Of a stretch of 64,000 bases of DNA, positions 34,001-42,353 are shown one piece after another (within the stretch, counting starts at the first letter, position 1; each line of letters opens with the position of its first letter). The stretch lies in assembly GCF_003719195.1 (NCBI RefSeq), contig NZ_CP024996.1, positions 434,001-498,000 on the forward strand, written 5' to 3'. The notes below the pieces were generated by a model. That model ran no database searches, was not told the origin of the DNA, and saw only the letters and a program-made list of their open reading frames with translations. Position numbers and translations under genes: made by a program. This DNA comes from Herbaspirillum rubrisubalbicans. Its GTDB lineage: Bacteria > Pseudomonadota > Gammaproteobacteria > Burkholderiales > Burkholderiaceae_D.

Positions 34001-37000
34001 ATCTACTCGGTGGGCGACATGGTCATCGGCGGCGCGCTGGATGCCAACAAGAAGGCCGTGGGCTCGGCGCGGGAAGTCAACAACAGCAGCGCCACCATCA
34101 ATGCCGATGGCAACCTGAGTATTGCAGCCGGGAGCATCAACAATAACAACGCGCATCTGGAGACCACGGATCAGACGGGGCCGGGCAAGCGCATCATCAA
34201 CTTCCGGCTCAATGGCTCATCACAATTGCTGGATTCCAACTCGGCCTGGCTCTACAACCGGGGTTCAGGAGAAATCCTCAATGCCGCCAACTGGCGGGCC
34301 ATGGGCGATGAGGACAACTATCGCTTGCTGCTGCCTTCGGCCGCCTACCCGGCCGAGCGTTATGGACCTCCGTTTGACTATTCGCGCGGTGCCCGTGGCG
34401 ATAATGCGGTGGCCATTGCCTATGTTCCTCCCTACAGCCAGGGGGCGATGGGAGATGCCGATGCGGTCTACATTCCACCGGTCATCAATTACACGGCCAC
34501 TGACCGTATCTGGGCAGTCATGGGGGTGACGCCGCCGCAGGATCCAGGCCCAGGCCCCGGGGCGGAGCCGCGCCCCGGCGAGATGTGTTATGACTCGTGC
34601 TATCCGGTGCCGGTTGATCCCGAGGTCTATGCTGCATGGAAAGCGGCCAATGATGTCTGGAAGCCCAAGTACGACGCGTACATCGCTGCGCTGCTAGTGC
34701 TCAACGACAAGATCGCCGCCTTCAACAACAACGTCAACAGCCGCTCCTACCGCGAATGGACCATCTACGACGGCACCGAACAGATCACCCGCACGGTGGT
34801 CACCAAGAGCGACCCCGGCATGATCACCTCCGGCGGCAACATGAACCTGGCCGTTGGTGCGCTCAACAACTACGCCAGCCAGGTCATCGCCGGCGGCACG
34901 CTGGCCGGTGACAGCGTCAACGGCACCGCCATCAACAACACCGGCCCGCTGGGAATGCAGCGCGTGGTCTCGACCGGCTCGGCCGTGTACACCTACATCA
35001 AGAGCCACAGCTTCAGTGCCGACGACCGTCGTTATGATGGTGTGCCTTACCAGTCACAGGACATCGTCACCAACTTCCAGCTCGACGTCAGCCCCACCAG
35101 CGGCGCCGGCCCCAACCGCGCCAACTCGGTGCGGGCGGTGCCAGCGTCGGTCTCGGGGGCGGCGGGCGCCAGCGCAGGCGCGGCCAGCATCCGCATCGCC
35201 AGTCTTGATCTGACGCTGCCCAACAATGCGCTCTACCGCATCAATGCCGGCCCTGCGCAGCGCTACCTGGTCCAGACCGATCCGCAATTCGTGGGCACGC
35301 GCAACTGGTTGTCGTCGGACTTCATGTTGAACCAGTTGGGCCTACAGTCCGGCGTGCGGCAACTGGGCGATGGTTTCTATGAACAGCAGCTGGTGCAACG
35401 CCAGATCCAGCAGATCACCGGCCAGCGCTATCTGGCCGGCTACAGCAGCAACGAAGCGCAATACCAGGCGCTCATGAACGCCGGCCTGCAAGTGGCGCAA
35501 GCCCAGCGCTACACGGTGGGAGTCGCCCTCACCGATGCGCAGGTGGCGGCACTGAAGACCGACATCGTCTGGCTGGTCAAGCAGACGGTGACGCTGCCCG
35601 ATGGCAGCACGCAGGAAGTGCTGGTGCCGCAGGTGTATGTACACGCCTCCAACGTCGAGGTGACCGGACAGGGCACGCTGATTGCGGGCAATGATGTAGC
35701 CTTCCAGGCGGCGCAGGATATCGTCAACAGCGGCGGCACCATTGCTGCGCGCAAGGGGGTGTCGCTGGCCGGCGCCAATCTCCAGAACCTGGGCGGGCGT
35801 ATCTCTGGCGCGGATGTGCAGGTGGCGGCAGCACAGGACATCAACAACATCGGCGGCACCATCGATGCGCGCAACAGCCTGGTGGCCTCAGCAGGCCGCG
35901 ACATCAACAGCGCTTCCACCACGGTAGCAACGGCCAACGCTGTCACCAGCGGCACCAACATCAACCAGAATGCCTCGATGTCAGTCTCCGAGGCCAATGG
36001 TTCGCTCACTGCCGTGGCCGGTCGTGACATCAACCTCAAGGCCAGCGGCGCCTCAGCAGACAACATCACGCTGGTCGCCCAGCGCGATGTGAACATCTCC
36101 ACCGTCCACGAAACCAGCCAAGAAAAACTCGCCTGGGACAACGACAACCGCGCCGAAGTCAACCGCGACAACGCCATCGGCAGCACGGTGCAGGGCAAGG
36201 ACATCAGCGTGACCGCAGGTCGCGACATCAACGCCCAGGCAGCCTACGTCAACGCCGAAGGCTCGTTGGCGGCCACGGCAGCCAACAACATCAACATCGG
36301 CACCGATGTCAGCACGGCCAGTGCGCGTGATCAGCACAAGAAGACCGATGCGGGTGGGGTGCTGTCTTCGCGGACGGTGACCACTGATGACAGCAGCAGC
36401 GAGCGCATCAATCAAGGCACGACCCTGTCTGGCAATACGGTAGTGGTGCGTGCGGGTAAGGACATCAACGTTACTGGCAGCAATGTCGTTGCGACGCAAG
36501 GCGTGGGCATGGCTGCGGGTAACGATGTCAATATTGTGGCTGCCGTGGATAGCAGCACTAAAAACAATTTCCGCAAGGAGACCACCAGCGGAGTGATGGG
36601 CGCCGGCTTCGGCGTGACCATAGGCACGCGTGAGCAGAGTCATGACGGGAAGAGTCAGGGACAGACGGCGTCGGCTTCCACCATTGGTAGTACCGATGGC
36701 AATGTCAGCATCGTGGCGGGCAATCGTTATACGCAGGTGGGTAGCGATGTGATGGCGCCCAAGGGGGATATCGATATTGCGGCCAAGTCGGTGGAGATTC
36801 GTGCCGCAGAGCAGGCGAGCCGCACGGAGACTGAAGACAAGTACAAGCAAAGTGGCCTGACAGTGGCTGTCACCAGCCCGGTGATCTCGGCGATGCAAAC
36901 AGTGGACCAGATGGTCGAATCGTCGGGCAAGACCAAGAATGGTCGTGTGAAAGCCCTGGCGGCAGCCACCGCCGGGATGTCACTTTACAGCGCCGCCGGA

Positions 37001-39679
37001 GAGATGCAAAAGGCCGGCTCGGCCGAAGGTGGCAGCAACATCGGCATCAGCGCCACGATAGGCAGCAGCCAGAACGGCAGCCGCAGCGAACAGAACACGG
37101 TGACACAACGCGGCTCCACGGTGGCCTCTGGCGGCAACATGAGCATCCGTGCAACCGGTGATGGCGCCAACAGCAACATCACCATTGCCGGCAGTGACAT
37201 CAACGCCAAGGGCAACCTGGCCCTGAAGGCGGACAACGACATCAACCTCATCGCGGCGCAGAACAGTGATGAACAACACAGCACGCGCTCATCGTCGTCA
37301 TGGGGTGTGGGCATCACGGCGCAGATCGGTTCACAGAGCAAACTCGGCATCACAGCCAATGCAGCGGGTAGCCGAGGCAAGAGTGATGGCAAGGATGTGT
37401 CCAATGTGATGACGCAGGTTCGATCCGGTGGTCAGATCAAGATCGATTCGGGCCGTGATACGAATCTGATTGGCGCCACTGTGTCGGGGGAACAGGTGCA
37501 GGCCAACGTTGGGCGTGATCTGAACATTGCCAGCGTGCAGGACACCAGTACCTTCAAGAGCCGTGACCAGAGCATTGGTGGCAGTGCGACGATAGGGTAT
37601 GGATCGAGCGCCAGCATCAGCGCCAGCCGCAGCCGTGTCGATGCGGACTATGCGAGCGTGGGGCAGCAAGCCGGGATCATGGCGGGCAATGGTGGGTTCC
37701 AGATCAACGTGAAGGGCAATACGGATCTGAAGGGCGCGCAGATTGCCAGCACGGATCAGGCGGTGGAGCAGGGCAGAAATAGCCTGACCACGGGAACACT
37801 TACCAGCAGTGATATTCAGAATCGGAGCCAGTACTCGGCAGAGAGTCAAAGTGCCAGTGCGGGTACGTCAGGTGGCAAGCCAGGCGGAGGCATTGGCATC
37901 GGAAACGCCTCTGGTAGCGAGACCAGCGTGACGCGAAGTGGTGTGTCGGGTGCGGCAGTGACCATTACGGATGCGCAGGCGCAGCAGGCCAGGACGGGAC
38001 AAAGTTCGGATCAGGCTGTGGCGTCGCTGGATGCATCGGTACGCACGGGTAAGGACAGCAGCAATAGTTTGTCGAAGAACTGGGACGGCAATCAACTGCG
38101 TGAGGATGTTGAGGCGCAGGCGAAGATTACTCAGGCGTTTGGGCAGCAGGCTTCCACGCTGATTGGTAACTACGCGGAGGAACAGCAGAAGAAGGCGACC
38201 GAGCTACGCAAGCAGGCTGCGGATACGAGTGATCCACAACAGGCCAAGGAACTTAACGATCAGGCGAACACGCTCGAACAAAATTGGGGGGCAGACGGTA
38301 CCATGCGGATTCTAGCCCATACCCTCGTTGGAGGGCTGACGGGAGGTGGCGCTGGTGCTGCAGGAGCTGCGGCTGGAACATTAACTGCTCCTGTGATCAC
38401 CGCTGCGTTAACGCAGGAAGGGCTTGATGGCGGGTTGACTAAGGCGCTGGTTGGTTTCGCCAGCACCCTTGCGGGTGCTGCTGTAGGGGGAAGTGCGGGA
38501 AGTGCTGCTGCGTACAACGAAGTATTAAATAATTGGCTTAGCCATATACCTCCCAATCTAGCTACCCTTTCTGAACGTCAGCAGTATGATGCTGCGGTGG
38601 CGGCATGTGCGAGCGGAGATCGTGATGCGTGTGTGCGGCGTGATGCACTTATTCAGCTCTCTCATTCTAGAGATGCCGCGCTAGCACAAGCATGTTCTGG
38701 AAAAACACCTGATGCATGTGTGGCGCAAGTTCGTGATGCTACGTCTAACGGAAATGTTGTTTCGACCGTGCCTGGAAGTAATTTCACGTATGCGAATAGT
38801 CCTATTCCGAGTGATTTGAATACTGCAACGATAGGAGCAATTCCAAGAGGTGATTCATTCCATGATAAAGCCGCTGAGACTACTTCGTTAGGCCTTGTTT
38901 TGGCTGGGCAAGATCAAGTATTGGGAGCGCTGATTGGTAAGATTCTACGAGGACTACAAGCTAGTTTTGATTCCATCGCGGATATTGCTACCAAAGGCTC
39001 GAAGATTGAGCCAGGAGGAACTCCGGTCAATTATGGAAGATCGGTTGACGAATATCAGAAGGTCACGCTGGTTGATGCTAATGGTAAACCTGTAGCAACT
39101 GGCTTGCCAACTTGGACGCTCCCGTCTACGCAGACTCCAACGATTAATGCGATAGGGAACTCAGGTATATCAGCTTTAGTGGAGCTAAATCCTATTAAAC
39201 CTACGCCGGGAGGTTATATATCGAAGTCAGCTATTAACGAGAATGGATATGCAATCATCGGCCTAGACAGTTCCGAGCGAACCATTGCGCAAACTATCCT
39301 GCAAAATGGCGATAAGGATGGAAAATTGACAGAAGCTCTAGTTGAGAAAGTCGCATCTAACCAGGGGTTAAAATCCTTGGAAGGCGGAAAGTATGGTAGT
39401 AATAATGGCTTGGATCATGTTTTCCAGAGCGCGGACGGCAAGACGATTTATATACTTGACTCAAAGCAAATGACTGATGGTTCTCTTTCGCTTTCCAAAG
39501 GAGCTGGCGATGCGATTCAATTAACTACAAGGTGGGTTGAAAATGTTCTAAACCGAATCGATAAATCTAGTCCAGCGTATCAGGCGGTAAAGGATGCAAT
39601 GACGGAAGGTTCCTTAGTCAAGGGTGTCATAGGTCTAGATAAAACTACAGGGCAATTGATGATGGTGAGAGTTAGATGA
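31004..39679 (+). CDS. Filamentous-haemagglutinin/CdiA-like exoprotein with C-terminal toxin region
   Basis: This 2,891-residue TpsA protein starts with an extended signal peptide (MNRQRYKLVFNRHRGQLMAV) and a hydrophobic core at residues 48-69. The TPS domain (about 70-330) includes ANPAGITCAGCGFLNA. Asn/Ser/Gly-rich FHA repeats run to about 1080. A Tyr/Pro-rich part (about 1105-1230, with CYDSCYPVP) and a second repeat block (about 1545-2260) follow. Then come a Gly/Ala-rich segment (about 2440) and an NNWL motif at 2509-2512. From NNWL the DNA becomes clearly less GC-rich. The last 100 residues contain D2804 and D2819-S-K2821, a PD-(D/E)xK-like nuclease pattern. The overall order matches CdiA proteins. 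AGGGG precedes the ATG. Confidence 0.92.
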   Translation: MNRQRYKLVFNRHRGQLMAVAEIASSIQHQGRTAGPSGTLPDLLPSALRFSLLSVALALAMNTVAHAQILGDRTAPRTQQPTVLVTPNGVPVVNIQTPSTAGVSLNRYRQFDVGTNGVILNNARSTTSTQLGGYVAGNPWLATGAARVIVNQVNSANPSYLRGYLEVAGNRAQVVVANPAGITCAGCGFLNANRATLTTGVPQINNGNLDSYRVASGAVNIEGNGLDASRTDYAEIIARAVQVNAGVWAPELKVSAGLNTVSADHASVQPGVAPSDAAPAVAIDVAQLGGMYAGHIYLTSTEHGVGVRNAGTIGAAVGQAVVTADGRLENSGSLSANGLLAVQTSGGVRNSGELGSKSAASITTTALDNAGSMASSGALTVQASDSVLNTGSIGGEGPVQVSATSIDNRNSLGSSASLTMQASAGIRNSGTLQATTDATLNAGTLDNSGTLSARQGSVRVNSSGSTTNSGRIEAAQSVAVQADGLTNSGNINAVDALRVQAAQAISNSGTLGANGGVELKSSTLDNRGTLASSQDALTINTSGQFTNQGQVSAAQSLTLTGAGIDNSAGTLNATDIHLDSQSQTFSNRGGQVSAQRDLQIASGSLDNSNGTLAAQGQLTVGSGDLNNDGGLLQAGTTLKIDASGKTVRNSHSGSTRGIQAQGTVDIAAATLVNAGLVSSNSDINLNTATLDNRAGSIGATGKLTVQGNSVTNSGGQLQAKQGVDIQAGSGLVDNSGGLLRSDGTVNVQAGSVRNDNTQGQDQGMEGATINVAATDISNRQGAVRGDAITLTASGRIDNGSGLISATNSAVLTDANPSTRTLAIDNSNGTIIAGRQTTLLAYSFTGSGRVLSQKDLRMDLVASILHTGQIGATAELDLRTAGTFTNAGSVGAGGTLTLTAATIDNQASGALVGNTLRLKATDVHTFINRGLIDGVNTIIESSTVNNLGTGRIYGDNIAIGADVLNNQAETVDGVTSAPVIAARNRLDIGAGVINNSEHGLIYSVGDMVIGGALDANKKAVGSAREVNNSSATINADGNLSIAAGSINNNNAHLETTDQTGPGKRIINFRLNGSSQLLDSNSAWLYNRGSGEILNAANWRAMGDEDNYRLLLPSAAYPAERYGPPFDYSRGARGDNAVAIAYVPPYSQGAMGDADAVYIPPVINYTATDRIWAVMGVTPPQDPGPGPGAEPRPGEMCYDSCYPVPVDPEVYAAWKAANDVWKPKYDAYIAALLVLNDKIAAFNNNVNSRSYREWTIYDGTEQITRTVVTKSDPGMITSGGNMNLAVGALNNYASQVIAGGTLAGDSVNGTAINNTGPLGMQRVVSTGSAVYTYIKSHSFSADDRRYDGVPYQSQDIVTNFQLDVSPTSGAGPNRANSVRAVPASVSGAAGASAGAASIRIASLDLTLPNNALYRINAGPAQRYLVQTDPQFVGTRNWLSSDFMLNQLGLQSGVRQLGDGFYEQQLVQRQIQQITGQRYLAGYSSNEAQYQALMNAGLQVAQAQRYTVGVALTDAQVAALKTDIVWLVKQTVTLPDGSTQEVLVPQVYVHASNVEVTGQGTLIAGNDVAFQAAQDIVNSGGTIAARKGVSLAGANLQNLGGRISGADVQVAAAQDINNIGGTIDARNSLVASAGRDINSASTTVATANAVTSGTNINQNASMSVSEANGSLTAVAGRDINLKASGASADNITLVAQRDVNISTVHETSQEKLAWDNDNRAEVNRDNAIGSTVQGKDISVTAGRDINAQAAYVNAEGSLAATAANNINIGTDVSTASARDQHKKTDAGGVLSSRTVTTDDSSSERINQGTTLSGNTVVVRAGKDINVTGSNVVATQGVGMAAGNDVNIVAAVDSSTKNNFRKETTSGVMGAGFGVTIGTREQSHDGKSQGQTASASTIGSTDGNVSIVAGNRYTQVGSDVMAPKGDIDIAAKSVEIRAAEQASRTETEDKYKQSGLTVAVTSPVISAMQTVDQMVESSGKTKNGRVKALAAATAGMSLYSAAGEMQKAGSAEGGSNIGISATIGSSQNGSRSEQNTVTQRGSTVASGGNMSIRATGDGANSNITIAGSDINAKGNLALKADNDINLIAAQNSDEQHSTRSSSSWGVGITAQIGSQSKLGITANAAGSRGKSDGKDVSNVMTQVRSGGQIKIDSGRDTNLIGATVSGEQVQANVGRDLNIASVQDTSTFKSRDQSIGGSATIGYGSSASISASRSRVDADYASVGQQAGIMAGNGGFQINVKGNTDLKGAQIASTDQAVEQGRNSLTTGTLTSSDIQNRSQYSAESQSASAGTSGGKPGGGIGIGNASGSETSVTRSGVSGAAVTITDAQAQQARTGQSSDQAVASLDASVRTGKDSSNSLSKNWDGNQLREDVEAQAKITQAFGQQASTLIGNYAEEQQKKATELRKQAADTSDPQQAKELNDQANTLEQNWGADGTMRILAHTLVGGLTGGGAGAAGAAAGTLTAPVITAALTQEGLDGGLTKALVGFASTLAGAAVGGSAGSAAAYNEVLNNWLSHIPPNLATLSERQQYDAAVAACASGDRDACVRRDALIQLSHSRDAALAQACSGKTPDACVAQVRDATSNGNVVSTVPGSNFTYANSPIPSDLNTATIGAIPRGDSFHDKAAETTSLGLVLAGQDQVLGALIGKILRGLQASFDSIADIATKGSKIEPGGTPVNYGRSVDEYQKVTLVDANGKPVATGLPTWTLPSTQTPTINAIGNSGISALVELNPIKPTPGGYISKSAINENGYAIIGLDSSERTIAQTILQNGDKDGKLTEALVEKVASNQGLKSLEGGKYGSNNGLDHVFQSADGKTIYILDSKQMTDGSLSLSKGAGDAIQLTTRWVENVLNRIDKSSPAYQAVKDAMTEGSLVKGVIGLDKTTGQLMMVRVR
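38528..39679 (+). other. CdiA-CT-like variable toxin module of the exoprotein
   Basis: This is the 383-residue module after NNWL (residues 2509-2891). It begins with a Cys-paired linker in which C-x7-C occurs twice (CASGDRDAC and CSGKTPDAC). The toxin-like tail has GLDHVF, YILDSKQ and LSKGAGDAIQLTTRWV. Codons here are more AT-rich than in the preceding exoprotein. Family knowledge says such C-terminal modules are delivered into neighbours and are swapped between strains. A nuclease activity is an inference from the D...DxK spacing. Confidence 0.65.
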
Positions 39680-40464
39680 GAAACACGGATTTAACCAAAG
39701 AAAAAAGGTTGGCACATATCAAGGATCACCTTGATGGAGGATTTAATATTGAACGCTTGGTTTCTAATGTTCAGAACAGGGCAGGCGACCCGCTGGCTTG
39801 CACAATGAGACTGTCGAGCCATGCGCTCGCTCAAGCGATGCTGTCCTGGTTTGATGAGAGAAATTTAGCCAAGTTAAAACAATACTGCTACGTGGCGGCA
39901 AGCCTTGACCGGCATTGGTATTTGATGGAAGTAGATCAGACCAGTCCAGGTGCTAATTTTCTCCAGCTATTAAAACCTCTGGTATCTAACAACCGATCAT
40001 TAATCCAGTGGTTCGCATACTATGACGACGGTTACGATCAAAAAAGAATAGAAAATCATAAAACCCATGACTTTTGGGCTTATCAGGGAGTTTTAGCTGT
40101 ACGGGGAGATTGGCGGCGACTAAGGGAGCGCTCAGAGAAGATTCTTAATAATCCGCCGACGACTACAGAGAAGAAATATCTGATTGACCATCACTTTTAT
40201 CTAGCGCTATCAACAGGCGATAAAAGAGGAATGGAGGAGGCGCTCCAAGCTATTCTCTCCCCTAAGGTGGTCAAGGGGCGTGCTATCGATGAGAGCGGAT
40301 TTACTGAAGATCTAATTTTTACTCCCGCTGTCATTTACGCAAAAATCGCCTGGTTGCATGGCTACGAAGTTAGCGTCAATTCTGACTTGGTACCACCTGA
40401 ATGGCTTCCTATAACTCCGCTCGACACCTATGAAAAAGGATATGACTTCCTGAGCGAAGGTTGA
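39676..40464 (+). CDS. Immunity protein, Imm49-like
   Basis: This 262-residue cytosolic protein resembles the Imm49 immunity family. Marks are KQYCYVAASLDRHWYL, SNNRSLIQWFAYYDDGY, FWAYQGVLAVRGDWRRL, HHFYLALSTGDKRGMEEAL and YAKIAWLHGYEV followed by PPEWLPITPLDTYEKGYDFL. Its ATG overlaps the exoprotein stop by 4 bases, the standard toxin-immunity coupling. It shares the low-GC composition of the toxin module. It should bind and block the adjacent C-terminal toxin. The family label comes from pattern recall; immunity function is strongly supported by position. Confidence 0.78.
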   Translation: MRNTDLTKEKRLAHIKDHLDGGFNIERLVSNVQNRAGDPLACTMRLSSHALAQAMLSWFDERNLAKLKQYCYVAASLDRHWYLMEVDQTSPGANFLQLLKPLVSNNRSLIQWFAYYDDGYDQKRIENHKTHDFWAYQGVLAVRGDWRRLRERSEKILNNPPTTTEKKYLIDHHFYLALSTGDKRGMEEALQAILSPKVVKGRAIDESGFTEDLIFTPAVIYAKIAWLHGYEVSVNSDLVPPEWLPITPLDTYEKGYDFLSEG

Positions 40465-40485
40465 GGGCGCCATTTGTTTACGGCT

Positions 40486-40516
40486 GTCATCGGCGGCGCG
40501 CTGGCCGGTGAGAGCG
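40486..40516 (+). repeat. Displaced tpsA-like fragment 1
   Basis: This stretch aligns with tpsA 34883-34916, with one 3-base gap and two mismatches (shared core GCTGGCCGGTGA). It sits just after the immunity gene, where no coding frame uses it. It is short and from a repeat-rich part of tpsA, so homology is likely but less certain than for the later fragments. Confidence 0.5.
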
Positions 40517-40521
40517 CGTGG

Positions 40522-40619
40522 TGTCTGTAGTTGCCCCCGCAATTCAGGACACTCAGACATCGTTAAGTTAGTGATGCTGCAGCCCGTCTGAACTCGCGAG
40601 GCGAGCGGTATTTCAGGGC
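40522..40619 (-). mobile_element. Truncated end of another IS3-type element
   Basis: On the minus strand the frame from 40619 to 40563 reads ALKYRSPREFRRAASLT and a stop, a typical C-terminus of IS3-family transposases. Beyond it, toward 40522, lie terminal-looking sequences beginning TGTCTG. The rest of this transposase is missing because the intact insertion sequence at 40620 abuts it. It is a remnant only. Confidence 0.65.
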
Positions 40620-40646
40620 TGAACCGCCCCGGATTTTGAGGAGGCT
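40620..40646 (+). repeat. Left terminal inverted repeat of the IS
   Basis: It begins TGAACCGCCCCG and ends GGAGGCT. It pairs with the reverse complement of 41914-41940 at 23 of 27 positions. Confidence 0.85.
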
Positions 40647-40669
40647 CTAACTCTTGAGAGAATAGAGCC

Positions 40670-40996
40670 ATGAACAAGAAATCAAGCAAGTTTTCCCCTG
40701 AGGTACGAGAGCGTGCGGTGCGCTTGGTGCGTGAGCAGCGGGATGAGCATTCCTCCACGTGGTCTGCGGTCCAATCGATTGCGCCGATGATCGGCTGTAC
40801 GCCTCAGACGCTGCTGGACTGGGTCAAACGCGCCGAGGTCGATAGCGGCGAGCGGGATGGCGTCAGCACGGCCGAGCGTGAGCGTATCAAGGCACTGGAG
40901 CGCGAGGTCAAGGAATTGCGCCGTGCTAACGAGATTCTCAAGACCGCGAGCGCTTTTTTCGCGCAGGCGGAGCTCGACCGCAAACTGAAGTCGTAA
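40670..40996 (+). CDS. IS3-family transposase OrfA
   Basis: This 108-residue DNA-binding subunit has a helix-turn-helix ([19 protein letters not shown] ... [18 protein letters not shown]) and a leucine-zipper-like coil, [20 protein letters not shown]. It ends shortly after [29 protein letters not shown] stretch precedes the ATG. The stop lies downstream of a slippery T-run that should shift some ribosomes into orfB. Confidence 0.9.
   Translation: MNKKSSKFSPEVRERAVRLVREQRDEHSSTWSAVQSIAPMIGCTPQTLLDWVKRAEVDSGERDGVSTAERERIKALEREVKELRRANEILKTASAFFAQAELDRKLKS
40954..40960 (+). promoter_or_regulatory. Programmed -1 frameshift site of the IS
   Basis: T-TTT-TTC in the orfA frame matches the X-XXY-YYZ slippery pattern. 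orfB lies in the -1 frame and is open from here onward, so a -1 slip yields an OrfAB fusion transposase, as known for IS3 elements. Confidence 0.7.
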
Positions 40997-41052
40997 ATAC
41001 CTATATCGATCGCTATCGGGATATCCACGGGGTCGAGCCGATCTGCAAGGTA

Positions 41053-41901
41053 TTGCAGGTTGCCCCGTCAGCATATCGGCGTTATGCAGCGAGGCAGCGC
41101 AATCCTCAATTGTGCTGTGCTCGTAGCAAGCGTGATGCGGTACTGCGAGTTGAAATCAGCCGGGTGTGGCACGCCAACATGCGTGTGTACGGTGCTGACA
41201 AGGTGTGGCGACAGCTGAATCGCGAGGGCGTATCTATCGCACGTTGTACGGTAGAGCGGTTGATGCGAAAGCAAGGGCTTCAGGGAGCCCGGCGTGGTAA
41301 GCAACTTCGCACCACGCGTTCTGATCCCAAGGCAGCCTGCCCGTTGGACCGGGTCAATCGTCAGTTCAAGGCTGATCGTCCCAACCAGCTTTGGGTGTCC
41401 GACTTTACCTACGTATCGACCTGGCAAGGCTGGCTGTATGTGGCCTTCGTCATCGACGTGTTTGCCCGTCGCATCGTTGGCTGGCGTGTCAGCAACAGTA
41501 TGACGACGGACTTCGTGCTAGATGCGCTGGAGCAGGCGCTCTATGCTCGCCAGCCCGAAGGCAACGGCGGCTTGATCCATCATTCCGACAGGGGATCGCA
41601 ATACGTCGGGATTCGCTACAGTGAACGCCTGGCCGAGGCGGGCATTGCGCCATCGGTCGGAAGCCGTGGCGACAGTTACGATAACGCCTTGGCCGAAACC
41701 ATCAATGGCCTGTACAAAGCTGAATTAATTCATCGCCGTGCCCCTTGGAAAACCAGGGAATCCGTCGAACTGGCCACGCTCGAATGGGTGGCTTGGTTCA
41801 ACCATCATCGACTGCTGGAATCCATCGGCTATATCCCTCCGGCAGAAGCTGAGGCAAACTACTACAGCCGGTTCGCCAGCAATACTGCAGTGTCGGCATA
41901 A
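41053..41901 (+). CDS. IS3-family transposase OrfB (DDE catalytic domain)
   Basis: This 282-codon frame holds the integrase catalytic core. The first Asp is in NQLWVSDFTYVSTW, the second in LIHHSDRGSQY, and the Glu in DNALAETINGLYKAEL. All three catalytic residues are present and no stop interrupts the frame, so the element may still be mobile. The frame is open upstream to the frameshift site, and the only start-like codon before the core is the TTG at 41053. The real product is therefore likely the OrfAB fusion. Confidence 0.9.
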   Translation: MQVAPSAYRRYAARQRNPQLCCARSKRDAVLRVEISRVWHANMRVYGADKVWRQLNREGVSIARCTVERLMRKQGLQGARRGKQLRTTRSDPKAACPLDRVNRQFKADRPNQLWVSDFTYVSTWQGWLYVAFVIDVFARRIVGWRVSNSMTTDFVLDALEQALYARQPEGNGGLIHHSDRGSQYVGIRYSERLAEAGIAPSVGSRGDSYDNALAETINGLYKAELIHRRAPWKTRESVELATLEWVAWFNHHRLLESIGYIPPAEAEANYYSRFASNTAVSA

Positions 41902-41913
41902 CTTAAACCAAAT

Positions 41914-41940
41914 AGCCTCCGCGAAAGTCGGGGCGGTTCA
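41914..41940 (-). repeat. Right terminal inverted repeat of the IS
   Basis: It reads AGCCTCC... to ...GGGGCGGTTCA on the plus strand. Its reverse complement matches the left end at 23 of 27 positions and finishes at the terminal CA. Confidence 0.85.
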
Positions 41941-41988
41941 CAATGCGCAAGTGCTTTCGCGGCAACAAAATAGAGAGAAATCAAATAA

Positions 41989-42291
41989 ATGAAATCGAAA
42001 GATCTAGTTAAATGGCCGTTTCAAGATCAGCCAAAAACAGCAGTAATTGTAAACAGAAAAATTGTTGCCAGAGAAAGTTGGATTGCTTATGTCACTCACG
42101 ATTTAGATGATGGATGCTGGCAATTTCATACTAATGAACCCACTGTTTGAGAGGATGACGCAGTCCTAGTCAGCTTAAAGAATATTCTGGATATCGATTC
42201 CAGCATTGCAGAATTAAGCGACCTCGCTGTCGGATGGCATGCATGGAGGGAGAGTTTTGAATTGCCATGGAAGCGTTCAAAGATGAGTTGA
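41989..42291 (+). pseudogene. Orphan immunity-like gene with one in-frame stop
   Basis: ATG at 41989 opens a 100-codon frame, AT-rich like the immunity gene. It reads VKWPFQDQPKTAVIVNRKI, then IAYVTHDLDDGCWQFHTNEP, then TGA at 42148-42150. The same frame then continues without a break as EDDAVLVSLKNILDIDSSIA and ELSDLAVGWHAWRESFELPW to a TGA at 42289. The two halves read as one small soluble protein of the kind found as orphan immunity genes. I do not assign a named family. The single TGA (codon 54) suggests recent inactivation, or a sequencing error. Confidence 0.6.
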
Positions 42292-42353
42292 ATAATTATT
42301 GCAGGGCATCCCTCCTTCCAAGAGTGCTGCTGCTTGAAACGGCTGGGCCATAG

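Larger units (their letters stand above)
40620..41940 (+). mobile_element. IS3-family insertion sequence, intact (probably IS51 group)
   Basis: This 1,321-base element starts TGAACC and ends GGTTCA. Its 27-base terminal inverted repeats (40620-40646 and 41914-41940) match at 23 positions. It contains overlapping-frame orfA and orfB, with the DDE triad intact. No direct target repeat flanks it (GGC on the left, CAA on the right), so the flanks were probably rearranged after insertion or by recombination. Confidence 0.9.
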
